Positions 1 to 9,579 of a DNA stretch of 27,827 bases are shown here, piece by piece (positions within the stretch are counted from its first letter, which is position 1; every line of letters begins with the position of its first letter). The position numbers and the translations under genes were made by a program. Below the pieces are notes generated by a model. The model saw only the letters and a list, made by a program, of their open reading frames with translations, was not told the origin of the DNA and searched no databases. The stretch is taken from assembly GCA_003427395.1 (NCBI GenBank), contig BFEA01000072.1, forward strand, positions 2,793,327-2,821,153, written 5' to 3'. The stretch is from Chara braunii (taxonomy: Eukaryota > Streptophyta > Charophyceae > Charales > Characeae).

Positions 1-347
1 GGAAGATGTGTCAACGGGCCTACCTATACATTAGACATCAGGTTTTCGACGTTGCCTGTTCGCAGGTAAGAAATAATAATTTTGGCAGAGCATCTCATCA
101 GGTCAAACTCTGTCCATATCCGTCATACATCGGGATAATGTTCTTTGCTATATGACATAGTATGATTTTATGCTTGCTGAGTCTGAATGTATTGATTTTT
201 TAATGGGTTGTTTGTTTTTCACGCAACACCGTTTTTGCCGATAATTTGGAACGTGCGATAGTCGTGGATATTATTGTTTTACATATATATATTATCGTAT
301 TGATTTGGATTTTTGTCATGATAAGTCTCTTTCTGAATTTTATGTCC
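1..347. other. Unassigned sequence left of the tandem repeat
   Basis: No open frame, RNA gene or repeat was recognised here. The stretch is mildly AT-rich and contains a short (TA)n run near 283-292. It does not visibly match the ends of the tandem units that follow. Confidence 0.4.
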
Positions 348-1289
348 AAGGGACTAGGATTACTTGCGGGTTTCATGCTTAGTTAAGACTGTCTTAGTCG
401 ACCGCATATGGTTCGTACTTGAGAAATCAGTCCCCTCAGGAGTGAGCAACATTTGGTTAGATCTTGATTTAATCGTGTGTACCTATACTACAGCGAAACG
501 AGCAAATGCCCTCTACTGACTTACCTCTGCAATTGCATTTAAAAACTTTCGTGTGTGGATAAGTAGATCGGTAGGGATACGCCCCTAAGGGTGGTGACAT
601 CCCCTTAGGGAAGGTAAGTTGTTCCCCAAAGAAACCTATCCTGTCGTAGGAAACCGCGGGAAGTACGTTTGGCGCACTTGACAAAAGTGGCAAAAAACGA
701 CAACGCACCCGCGCCCGTTTTGGCAGCTCACGAGTTTTCTTATGCGTTGTTCACAAGTTGTCTCTCCTTTATTTTATTTAACTCCTGCGTGACATGGTCG
801 AGGGCTCTCGCTTTTTGCGAAAAAGGCGCGTCCTGCCGATGCGCTTCACAACGGCCCTCGCCCAGAGTGCACTCCCAATTTTTGGTACAATCCCTGCTCA
901 AGTTGCAACCCCTACCATCGAAAGATTAAAATACGATTTGTTTAAATTACAGTTAGCCCCACAAATAGTAGACCATATGGGGGAACTACAAACGACTCAC
1001 AAATGTCGTTTGGATAAACAAAAAATTTGTGCCCCGCCACGTGTAGACTACATGGAAGAGGTAGGCACCGGGTGCCCATAGCCACACCCACCTTCCCCAC
1101 CCGACCCACAAGGTGATGGGTTGGGCTTGGGTCTACCTATGCCTTCTTGGGTGGGTGACGAACTCATGCAACTATTGGGTATTTCTGGGTCATGCGCGGG
1201 TCAACATTTGCTCTCGGTCACCCGTCTGGTGAGTGACAGTTGGGTAAAGCATTGCTCTAGGTCACCCAACCCACAAACCTGGGACGTCT
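348..1289 (+). repeat. Tandem repeat unit A (about 942 bp)
   Basis: This unit is followed directly by a second copy in the same orientation. Landmarks shared with unit B in the same order are the opening AAGGGACT.GGATTACTTGC, the block TAGGGATACGCCCCTAAGG near 573-590, TTGTCTCTCCTTT near 758, TTGGTACAATCCCT near 881, and AGGTGATGGGTTGGGCTTGG-like sequence near 1110. By eye about four of five bases agree. Its first 350 bp or so are also homologous to the arms of the large inverted repeat at 12257-14368. Short open frames inside it are not conserved between A and B, so it looks non-coding. What kind of element it is (satellite, terminal repeat, non-autonomous transposon piece) is unresolved. 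Confidence 0.85.
583..610 (+). other. Conserved hairpin in unit A
   Basis: CCCTAAGGG pairs with CCCTTAGGG across a 10-base loop containing GGTGACA. The hairpin recurs at the matching place in unit B and in the left arm of the large inverted repeat. Confidence 0.6.
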
Positions 1290-2237
1290 AAGGGACTGGG
1301 ATTACTTGCGGGTTTCACGCTTAGTTAAGAACGTCTTAGACGATCGACATGTGCTTCATACTTAGGATATCAGTGCCCTCAAGAGCAAGCAACGTACGGT
1401 TTTATACGGTGTTTTAACCACGTGTACCTATACTACAACGAAACGAGCAAACACCCTCAACTAACCTACCTCTCTAACTGCATTTAGAAGCTTTCGTGCG
1501 TGGGTCAGTAGCTCGGTAGGGATACGCCCCTAAGGGTTGTGACAGCCCCTTAGGAAAGGTAAGTTGTGCCCCGCAGGAAACCTATCATGTCGTAGGAGAC
1601 TTCGGGAAGTACGAACGACGCACTCGGCAAGAGCGACAAAAACGACAAAGCACCCGCACTCGTCTTGGTGACTCGCGACTTTTCTTATGAGTTGTTCTCA
1701 AGTTGTCTCTCCTTTTGTTTTATTTAACTCGTACATGATATAGTCGGGAGGGCTCTCGCCTTTTGTGAAAAGAGTGGGTCCCACCGATGGGTTTCACGAC
1801 GACCCTCGCCCAGGGTGCATTCCCAAGTTTTGGTACAATCCCTACTTAGGGTGCAACCCCTACCATCGAGAGATTAAAATCTGATTTGTCTAGATTGTAG
1901 TTAACCCCACAAACAGTAGACGACAGGGGGGGGTTGCAAATGGTTGACCAACATCGTTTGGATGAACCGGAAATTTGTGTCCCGCCACGTGCAGACGACA
2001 TGCCAGAGGTGGGCACCGGGTGCCCATTGCCACACCCACCGCCCCATCCGACCCACAAGGTGATGGGATTGGGCTTGGGTCTACCTATGTCTTCTAGAGT
2101 GGGTGACAAGCGTGTGCAACTATTGGGCATTTATGGGTCATGGGCGGGTCAACATTTGCTCTTGGTCACCCGTCTGGTGAGTGATTGTTGGGTGAAGCGT
2201 TGCTATGGGTCACCCGGCCAACAGACCCAGACCACCT
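1290..2237 (+). repeat. Tandem repeat unit B (about 948 bp)
   Basis: Second copy of the unit that begins at 348, starting with AAGGGACTGGGATTACTTGC and ending near the last CACCCGGCCAACAGACCCAG. All unit A landmarks recur about 942 bp further on with small indels. Divergence is spread evenly, which fits an old tandem duplication rather than an assembly duplicate. Its 3' part is rich in GGGT and CACCC runs. No coding capacity is supported. Confidence 0.85.
1529..1554 (+). other. Conserved hairpin in unit B
   Basis: CCTAAGGG pairs with CCCTTAGG around a 10-base loop TTGTGACAGC. It occupies the same place as the unit A hairpin; here the loop carries one change but both arms are kept. Confidence 0.55.
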
Positions 2238-2560
2238 GAAAAAATAACCCGCCCCTTCCCCCCCCCTGGCCTGGTGTCTTCCACCTTCTCCCCCTAAAAA
2301 AAAAAGCAGTCCTTGGGTCCACCTGTACAGTGCACAGGCTTGAGGTTGAAAGAAAAAAAAGTGTTTTTGGGTACAATCCCTCAAGCACTAAAAGACGAAT
2401 GTCGGGGCAAAAGAAAAAAGGATTCGCTCCAGCAGTCTAACCCCTCACCCAACCACTAGAAGAAGAACGTCAAGGTAAAAAAAAAAAAAAAATGCTCTCT
2501 ACCAATCCAGTCTCTCGCCCATGTTCTTCTCTTAAAAAAAAAGGAGGAAGTGGATCTAAC
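2238..2560. other. Low-complexity homopolymer-rich stretch
   Basis: This stretch has several A-runs (the longest near 2480) and a C-run near 2260-2268. A short block at about 2369-2383 (GGGTACAATCCCTCAAG) resembles the TTGGTACAATCCCTGCTCAAG block of unit A, so a decayed piece of the same repeat may be present. No gene seen. Confidence 0.45.
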
Positions 2561-3574
2561 AATAGTAGGCGGTTAGATCTGACCACTTTAAACTTCAAAG
2601 CAGACATAGAGAGTCCAGCCCCTTCCCGTTGTGCGATGGACCGAAGCTGGTAGGCGACGCTGTCGGTGCGAATACTCTAACAAGGGTATCCGCCCTGGTT
2701 TTTGCAAATGTCGGAAAATAGAATTGGTTCAAGATTTGGATGTGCTGCCCGAGCCGCGACCAGTTTTCATGTTGTGATCGACCGTATGTTCAGAGGAAGA
2801 ATAGGGAGTGTGTGGGCGAGCAATTTTGAGGTGCGCCTGATTCTTTCTTGTTGATGTTACAAAACCGACACAATGGTCAGTCAAATTTTCCGTTTTCGGT
2901 TAAATTAGGACTGAGTGGTATCTCTCTGGTCGGTACGTTGACTGTGGGGCACGTGTGTGAGTGAAATCGACATTTAGAGAGTACGACGTTAATGGTTTGG
3001 CAATCGGCACCACTGTTGTGGTTGTGTGGTGTCGGGTTTGTGGTGCATATAGAATATCGCGTTTTGGAAACTAGTGACAAGACCTTCGTGCGACGGGTGA
3101 AGTGTGCGGCGGCCATGATCCGAACCAGGCCCCTCCTGATCTAAGTGTCCAGGTTCGACGATCATGGATGTTAGGAAGTAGGCCAAGGTATGGCTTGGGC
3201 GTTTTGGTAGACCCACGCATTGGGTCGTGCCTGTTTATATGGGTTTCGGTGAGTACTAATCTTAGCCTTTGGCATAGTACTATTGGTTACACTACCGGAC
3301 TTTCATGCGGCAGATTCAAGGAACGAGGCCAGTGCGCGGCAGTGCAACAACGCTGGAGCAACTTCAAGAAACCAAGGGATTGACGGTCTGTCGGGACCAC
3401 CCCCTTTGGTTTTGTTGCTATGTTCTGACCGCGTCCTTGACTGCCAGAACGAAGAGGAAGCGTACAGTCCTCCTCTCCCTTCCCTTCCTTTTTTTCTTTT
3501 ATTTATTTTCATTTTTATTTTTGCCTCATGTCCCGTTTCTTTTTGGGGCACTGTGCCGTGGTGGACGTGAGGAC
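2561..3574. other. Unassigned; includes one arm of a dispersed 32-bp repeat
   Basis: No gene was recognised. Positions 2660-2691 are the reverse complement of 21483-21514 with 3 mismatches in 32 bases. A T-rich pyrimidine tract lies at about 3470-3545. The overlapping short frames around 3283-3613 cross this tract and show no family motif. Confidence 0.4.
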
Positions 3575-3660
3575 CACGGAGCTATTATAGCTGGTTCATG
3601 TACGGACTGCTGAGATGCAGACCGGAAGTCGAACCCCGGTGGATTGAGATGAATGAAGAT
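3575..3660 (+). repeat. tRNA-derived SINE head, copy 1
   Basis: A box-like TAGCTGGTTCATG lies at 3588 and a B box-like AAGTCGAACCCCGG at 3626, at tRNA-like spacing. The sequence after the B box (GGTGGATTGAGATGAATGAA) resembles the sequence after the B box of the minus-strand SINE at 20260-20353, so the two look like one family. No proper cloverleaf stems form, so it is not a working tRNA. Confidence 0.5.
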
Positions 3661-3680
3661 CTGCAATTTTGAAAAATATA

Positions 3681-3750
3681 GGCTTCGTTAGCTCAATGGT
3701 GGTACCTTGAGGTTGTCGTCCTGTAGCACAAGCATGAGTTATTCGGGATA
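3681..3750 (+). repeat. tRNA-like SINE fragment, copy 2
   Basis: GGCTTCGTTAGCTCAATGGT contains a near-perfect A box (TAGCTCAATGG). The expected B box place, around 3737, holds only GAGTTATTCGG, a degraded form of GGTTCGANTCC. This suggests a decayed tRNA-derived head. Confidence 0.4.
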
Positions 3751-3825
3751 TGTGTTAAAATTGTTGCGATACAAAGTAGATTGGCACGGTCGTTGCGTTT
3801 GGTTCTAGGATTGGCCATGCAACCA

Positions 3826-3900
3826 ACAAGCATAGCTCAGTAGTGCACCTATGAACTTTTAGAACTCAGATCACAAGTTCGAGTTCCGCTAAAATCATGA
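3826..3900 (+). repeat. tRNA-like SINE head, copy 3
   Basis: A box TAGCTCAGTAGTGCAC begins at 3833 and B box AGTTCGAGTTCC at 3877, about 43 bases apart, which is the normal spacing inside a tRNA gene. The T stem does not pair (CACAA opposite TCCGC), so a functional tRNA is unlikely. This is the best preserved pol III promoter pair of the three in this 330-bp cluster. Confidence 0.55.
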
Positions 3901-6657
3901 GAGTAAAGTACTGCGATTTTTGGGCTACCAATGGCAGGTTTGTTTCGCTGATGATGTTTCAGGATTGTGGCCCTCATACCGATTCTTCATGACATCTATT
4001 AAAATTGCGACGACCCAGGGAACTATACCATGACCAAATGTCACTTGAAGCAGCGGACCCGAAAATATACTTATTCATTCTTGACGAAGGTTGTAGTTAA
4101 ACAGCTCTGGTGCACTGTAGTGCAATACGGGCTCAAGGTCACGATGGAGACGAGGAGGACTGGGAGAATGACGACGGCGAGGACGAAGGTTGACAAAAGG
4201 GACGCAGACAACAGTGGTACGGTGAGGAAAGCATGCTCCCCCGTTTCCTAGCGGACCTGTGTGGGGAAATGATCGAAGTCACTGATTTTGGTGTAGGCGA
4301 CCCCGATTCTGGAGTCAACTTACTGGTTAGTACATTAGATGAGGTGTTAGAAAGCAAATAGGCTGTGCAGAGGAGTCGAGAAAAATGATGAGGAGGAAGG
4401 GTGAGGCAAAGTTCGTTGTATCTCAGTCGTTCCTCGACCAATTTGGACAAACCAAAATGCTAACAAGGCATTTCGAGGTGTTATGGGGAGAATGGGCGTG
4501 CCAAATTTTCAGTTTGAGTGGTGGATTGAAGAATAAGGGCAACAAAAGCTATGACCGATAATGAAAGTCTTTTTTTCAACGGATATGCAATGTATCTTCC
4601 CTCATTTTAGGGGAAGATTTATTTTCATCTAGCCATTTGTTGTGTAATAAAACTCAGAGTCGCCCCCAATGTTGTTGTTCCCACCGCTGGTTGTGTCGGG
4701 ATTGACATGAAGCTCCTCTCGATCATCATTACGGACATAAAGTCTGCTACGCTTGAGTGATCGTCGTATTCATCTTGAAGGTCGTGCAACTCACCCGGCC
4801 TCAACGCGTCTGCACGTGTTCACCTTGGTGACCACCAAGTGGCTAGTCTCGCATGCTTTTTTTTTGTTTTCAAGGTCGTAATTGCAATAGCCCTTATTAT
4901 GTTGCCTGCATTGTAAAGGTGATCACTGTCATATTCGTTGTCCTCAACCGATCAAATTGCACCCTTTGAGCATCTGACACCAACCATGATATTTGTTGAA
5001 GGGGAAGGAGCCAATATGAGTGGACTACGGGGTGTCAGTAAGAAGAAAGGTGGGTAGATTGGGAGACGTGCAAAGGAGAAGAATCAAAATGGGAGGTGAG
5101 CAGAAGGATTAAGGAAAGGAGTGTGACAATTGAGAGAGGGGAGGGTTGGATAAGCTTGACGTGAGGTTGCTATGCATGCGCAGGAATGAGTGAAACCATA
5201 GCAGTGTATCCTCTCATATTCTAGCAAAAGATCCACTTTCATTTGTGTACATTTAGAAGGGGAGTAATCGCAGTGTTATCCGATTTCACGCTCGAGCTCA
5301 CGATCTAGTTTGGGCAATTGTCTTTATTCGAGGTGCACGTCGTCGTTTTGCTCGTGGTGGAGGTCACGTTCTTCAGGTGTATGTGCCTAACTAAATCCTA
5401 GAACCAAATCCGTCCTCATTTCATTAATCAACTTCACTGGCACAGTGGCGGCTGTAGTGAATTATCAGAGTTGCGGTTGTTGTGTCATTGCTGATCCGGA
5501 GATTGACTGCTTGTACGATTGTTTTGTCGACTGCATCAACATTACCAGTATCTGAAGTCCATTGTTTAGCCGCTGCCCTTCATCCTGTTGAACAAGCAGA
5601 CTAAGCTGCCTTCTGGGGATGACTGCTAATGCTTATTTTCTGCTGACTTATGTTGAGCTTGTTATTGCATATTTGCAACTTCTTGTGGATTTGTCGTACA
5701 CTTTGCGTACACTGTGATGTTGTGTCTGTTGAGCATTTTACCATACACAGTGCTACACATAATCGAGCTTTGCGATGTGCATCGTTGTATTTTTCTTATG
5801 GCAGTTACACTTTTTACTGAATTTTGTGCGGTGTATTACTAAGTGCGGCAGTGTGGCGTCGGGGTTCAGTATTGGGCATTGCCACGCGGTTGTTGTGGGC
5901 ACAGGTCTTATTTGAATTTTGTTGTGCTCTACCTGCATTCTGAATAGAGCATAGGTTATGTTGTATTTGAACATAGTTATTTCTAAGTTGTGTAACGGCA
6001 GTTCGGTCAGAGGTTGGAGCCGTGTGGCCTAGGGGAGTGGTGAAACTGTAAGAAAGGGCTACTACTACGACTTGGAGGTTCATCAGAGTGCAGTTGTTCT
6101 ACGATTGGGCCGCAGTTCGGTCATCCTATTGCGCTTTGACCATCATTGTGGGGCTCTCAAGCGCATGAAGGCAACAAGGCCCTCTCATGAGAGTTGAGTT
6201 TTCCTCTTCTTGTATCTCGATAGTTAAACTTTCTTTTTTATTCTCTTCTTATTCCATATCTAGTCTGTGGTTCAGAAAGGAAGGCGGCAAGCGGGACTGG
6301 AAACCCGTAATCCGTGCGAATACCTAAGTGGGAGGTTCGCCCCACCGATTGCGGGAGCCCTGTCGGAACCTAAGTGAGGATATGGAGGCAGAGAATCTTT
6401 ATGTATATTTCGTATTTCTGTGTGAAACCACTGTACCCTTATTAAATACAACTCTCTACTTTGTCTGCTTTTTATGCATGCGTTCCTATGGACTTATATT
6501 TTTGTTCATGATATAATCCGGATTAAGTAAAGGAAATGCATGCGTACAAATTCATCTGTTATTTCTGATATTAAAATTCAGACAAGGAAAGATGAACTCG
6601 GGAAAGGTGGGAGGAAGGTGGTTTTGATTGAGTTTGGTTGGGCCTTAAAGGGTCAAG
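3901..6657. other. Long unassigned stretch
   Basis: No coding region was supported. A faint repeat pair is visible: GCAATGTATCTTCCCTCATT near 4586 and GCAGTGTATCCTCTCATATT near 5202, followed in both by AAGAT and a TTTCAT block. TGGCCTAGGGG near 6026 fits an A box, but the putative B box downstream is poor. The segment 6313-6324 (GTGCGAATACCT) matches part of the dispersed 32-bp repeat seen at 2660 and 21483. Frames at 4030-4251 (+), 4139-4450 (-) and 5753-6083 (-) have no recognisable motif. Confidence 0.35.
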
Positions 6658-6847
6658 CATTGTTTTTAAGATCAATGGTCTAAACGCTTTGTTTTTTTCT
6701 GTTTTTTTATGAACCAAATATTGTTTTTAAGATTAATTACTTTGTTACTGTGTTTCTTTGACATGCCACAACCAAGCATTGTGTCTAAGATGAATGGTCT
6801 GGTTGTTGTTTCTTTGAGGTTTGACTGCTTGAACTCTTAGGGTCAGG

Positions 6848-6942
6848 CATTGTTTCTAAGATGAATAATCTAGCCAACAGGTTGTACAACTATTTCTCTC
6901 TTCATTGAGCACGTGACTAGACCATTCATCTTATAAACAATA
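6848..6942 (+). repeat. Foldback formed by two facing 24-nt cores
   Basis: The core at 6848-6871, plus TAG, pairs with the core at 6916-6942: about 22 of 26 positions pair, leaving a loop of some 42 bases. In size it resembles a plant small-RNA precursor, but nothing in the sequence shows that it is transcribed. Confidence 0.55.
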
Positions 6943-6975
6943 TATAGTCATTCCCTAAACTGTTTTATAACCAAG

Positions 6976-7162
<187 letters not shown>

Positions 7163-7486
7163 CTACGAGTTTACTGTTCAAAGCGGGCGTAGGACTGAGT
7201 CATTCATCTTAGAAACAATGCTCGGTCGGTCTAAGTTACCTTCAATTATAACGTTTAATTGTACTCTCTTGTTTTGTGATAAGGCTACACTCAGACCATT
7301 AATCTTAGAAACAATGTTCGGCTAGCCTTATTCATATAAATATATATCTATATATAGGGTAACCAGCTTTCGAGACGGCCGAACGCCCGAACCCGAACGC
7401 CCGAACGTACATAACCCCAAGGGATGCGTTCAATCGTTCAGGCCGAATGCGGGCAAAAATAAAAAATAAAAAAAATCAAAGAAATC

Positions 7487-7737
7487 CTAGGCTACCAACC
7501 GGGCCGCCCGGGCGTGCAAGGCCCAAGGAAAGGTCATAGCAAAAAAAACAAAAAAAAATCCGAAACAAAACTATGTTATAAGGAAAAATAAATTGAATAA
7601 CTTTTGTCCTAGGGTAACATCGAAATTATTTACCAAATTTAAAATAAAAGATAAAGTTCAAAAATATTTTTATTTTATTTTTTTTATTGTTTTTGGCACG
7701 GTCAGGCAACTGGCCCCGGGTCACTCTGGTAGCCTAG
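7487..7737. mobile_element. Nested 251-bp element inside E1
   Basis: Begins CTAGGCTACCA and ends TGGTAGCCTAG, an 11-bp perfect terminal inverted repeat. It is flanked by AAGAAATC and AAAAAATC (7 of 8 identical), consistent with an 8-bp target-site duplication. Its inner sequence (TTTGTCCTAGGGTAACATCG, then TTTACCAAATTTAAAATAAAA) resembles the E-family interior, so it is a relative that jumped into E1. Confidence 0.75.
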
Positions 7738-8301
7738 AAAAAATCTGAAAAATATATATAATATCAAGAACAATAAAATAAACAACATTTGCCTTAGTAT
7801 TACATCCAAATCCTTTACCAGATTTGAAATAAAAATAAAATACAGAAAATAAAACTAATAATTAAAAAAAATAAAAAAAATGGTTAGTGAGCGAGCACGT
7901 TTTTAACACCGTCGACTTTGACGATTTTTTTTTTGTTTTTGGTATATCCAAATGCTTTGAAAATTTACTGATATGTACTTCACATAATATAAAACTCATT
8001 AGAAAAGTTTCAAAAAATTAATAAAAGTTTTTAGGCCTCGCAATAAAGTGAAACAATAAAGTAAAAAGTGGAAAAAAAAAAAATAGTGAGTGGGCGAGCA
8101 CGTTTTGACACCGCCATCTTTGGCGATCTTTAATGTTTGTTTAGATGAGCAAAATGACTTGCAAATTTATAGACATGTACCTCACATCATAGACAACTCA
8201 CAAAAACAAAATCAGAAAACAAACTTATTTCTAGCCCCCGAAATAATTTTTGGCGGGGGCCGAACGTCGTTGGGTTCGGAACTCGAACGGGACCCCGAAT
8301 G

Positions 8302-8356
8302 CCCGTACGTACGGAGGTCGTTTGGAGGTCGTCTAAGGGACCTCCGTACGTACGGG
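8302..8356 (+). other. Perfect 18-bp subterminal hairpin of E1
   Basis: CCCGTACGTACGGAGGTC at 8302-8319 pairs perfectly with 8339-8356 across a 19-base loop. It lies about 12 bp inside the right end of E1. Confidence 0.85.
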
Positions 8357-8368
8357 CTGGTGACCCTG

Positions 8369-8406
8369 TCTCTCTCTCTATATATACACATATATATATA
8401 TATATA
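8369..8406. repeat. (TC)n and (TA)n spacer between E1 and E2
   Basis: Simple TC then TA/CA dinucleotides separate the two E elements. E2 begins directly after the TA run, suggesting insertion into it. Confidence 0.85.
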
Positions 8407-9121
8407 TAGGGTTGCCGGCGTTCGGTCGTTCGGGCCGAACGCAGACAAAAAAAAAACAAAAAAACAAACAAAGTTTTTCAAAAATTACAAAAAAAAAAAA
8501 ATATGGAGAAAAATAAACTAAACAACATTTGTCAGGACACTGTATCCAAATTCTTTACCAAATTTGAATAAAAAATCAAATACAGAAAATAAACACTATG
8601 ATAAAAATAAGAAAAAATAAAAAGAGAATTAAAATGACTGAGTGTGTCAGCACCTTTTCGACACCGCCATCTTTGCTGGTTTGTAATTATTTTTTGGCAT
8701 TGACAAATGCCCTGAAACTTTACAGATATGTAGTTTACATAATCAATACTTTCTAAAAAATTTTCAAAAAATAATAAAATGTTTTAGGCCCCGAAATAAA
8801 GTGAAAACAAAAAGTTAAAAAAAAAAAAAAAAAAAAAATAGTGAGTGGGCGAGAACGTTTTGACACCCCCATCTTTGACGATTTTTAATGTTTTTTTTAA
8901 GCTTAGCAGAATGACTTCAAATTTTAGAGGCGTGTAGGTTACATCATAGAAAATTCACAAAAAAACAAATTCAGAAGAAAAAAAAAACTTATTTTTAGGC
9001 CTCGAACATTTTTTTGGCGGGGGCCGAACCTGGAGGTGTTTGACCCCCGAACTGGACCCGGAACGCTCGAACGTTCGGGGGCCAGCCTGGGGGCCCCCGA
9101 ACGTTCGTTCGGGTAACCCTG
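8407..9121 (+). mobile_element. E2: second member of the E family
   Basis: Starts TAGGGTTGCCGGC and ends GGGTAACCCTG. It has the same interior order as E1: a CGTTCGG-rich start, AACAACATTTGTC, a TTTACCAAATTTGAATAAAA block, two GTGAG/GAGTG blocks near 8639 and 8843, and a GGCGGGGGCCGAAC block near 9016. Flanks TATATATA and TATACATA agree at 7 of 8 bases, but the site is low-complexity, so the duplication is weak evidence. Non-coding. Confidence 0.78.
9068..9107 (+). other. Perfect 16-bp subterminal hairpin of E2
   Basis: CGAACGTTCGGGGGCC at 9068-9083 pairs with 9092-9107 across an 8-base loop. It occupies the same place relative to the element end as the E1 hairpin, but with a different sequence. 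Confidence 0.85.
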
Positions 9122-9272
9122 TATACATATATATGGATAGATAAATAGTTAAGTATCGAAAAATTTATTCTCAATTCTCATTAGGTGTGTGTGGCCTCAG
9201 ACAAAACCATTCATCTTAGAAGCAATGCTTAGTCTTTTGGCATCAAACTCCCTTAGAAGAAACATCTGAAGA

Positions 9273-9445
9273 GTTGAACCATTCATCTTAGAAACAATGT
9301 TCAACCCCTTTCTTAGTATCAAAGAATGCGCAGTACCATGAATCATTCATCTTAGAAACAATTTTCAGAGTCTGTTCACACACCACTAGAAATAATCAGC
9401 ACTAAGGTGAAGGGTTGACATTGTTTCCAAGATGAATGGTTTAAC
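9273..9445 (+). repeat. Second foldback of facing 24-nt cores
   Basis: Positions 9273-9305 and 9413-9445 are imperfect inverted copies over 33 bases, including GTTGAAC/GTTTAAC flanks outside the core. A third core lies in the intervening loop. Confidence 0.6.
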
Positions 9446-9579
9446 TCAATGTCCTATGTAAGATGGGGTGAAGGACCAATTATTTAAAGGTTTAAGCAAA
9501 TACTTGCATGAAAGATAATTTGGGATTTCGTGAAAGACTTACCTTGGTGGCATGTGTTAGTTTGATTGTAAGTCTAGTC

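Larger units (their letters stand above)
7355..8368 (+). mobile_element. E1: non-autonomous inverted-terminal-repeat element
   Basis: Starts TAGGGTAACCAGC and ends GCTGGTGACCCTG, an imperfect terminal inverted repeat. It has no coding capacity and is AT-rich inside with GC-rich CCGAACG-type ends. Two internal blocks about 200 bp apart (near 7886 and 8087) share GTGAG.GGGCGAGCACGTTT, followed by an ACACCG-CC-TCTTTG-CGAT motif. E2 and E3 have the same two-block plan. A relative is inserted at 7487-7737; without it E1 would be about 760 bp, close to E2 and E3. The TAGGG/CAGGG ends recall hAT-type termini, an inference only. The site lies in TA-rich sequence and the target duplication is unclear. 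Confidence 0.75.

Noticed and set aside
583-610. 5S rRNA-derived segment (GGTGACA with flanking C and G runs recalls the GGGTGACCTCC region of 5S)
   Set aside because: The resemblance is limited to a few bases and the upstream 5S internal control sequence could not be aligned.
348-2237. Units A and B as the two LTRs of a retrotransposon
   Set aside because: They abut directly with no internal region, and TG/CA ends are not seen.
3826-3900. Functional tRNA gene
   Set aside because: A and B boxes fit but the T stem and anticodon stem do not pair; a SINE head explains it better.
6024-6085. Another tRNA-like module (TGGCCTAGGGG as A box)
   Set aside because: The putative B box near 6078 (GGTTCATC) lacks the conserved GGTTCGANTCC pattern.
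8090-8521. 143-codon plus-strand frame
   Set aside because: It runs from E1 through a dinucleotide spacer into E2 and is not kept in E3.
7355-9121. E1 and E2 as Helitrons, because of the hairpin near one end
   Set aside because: Ends are inverted repeats, no CTRR terminus follows the hairpin, and the flanks and the nested copy suggest target duplication.
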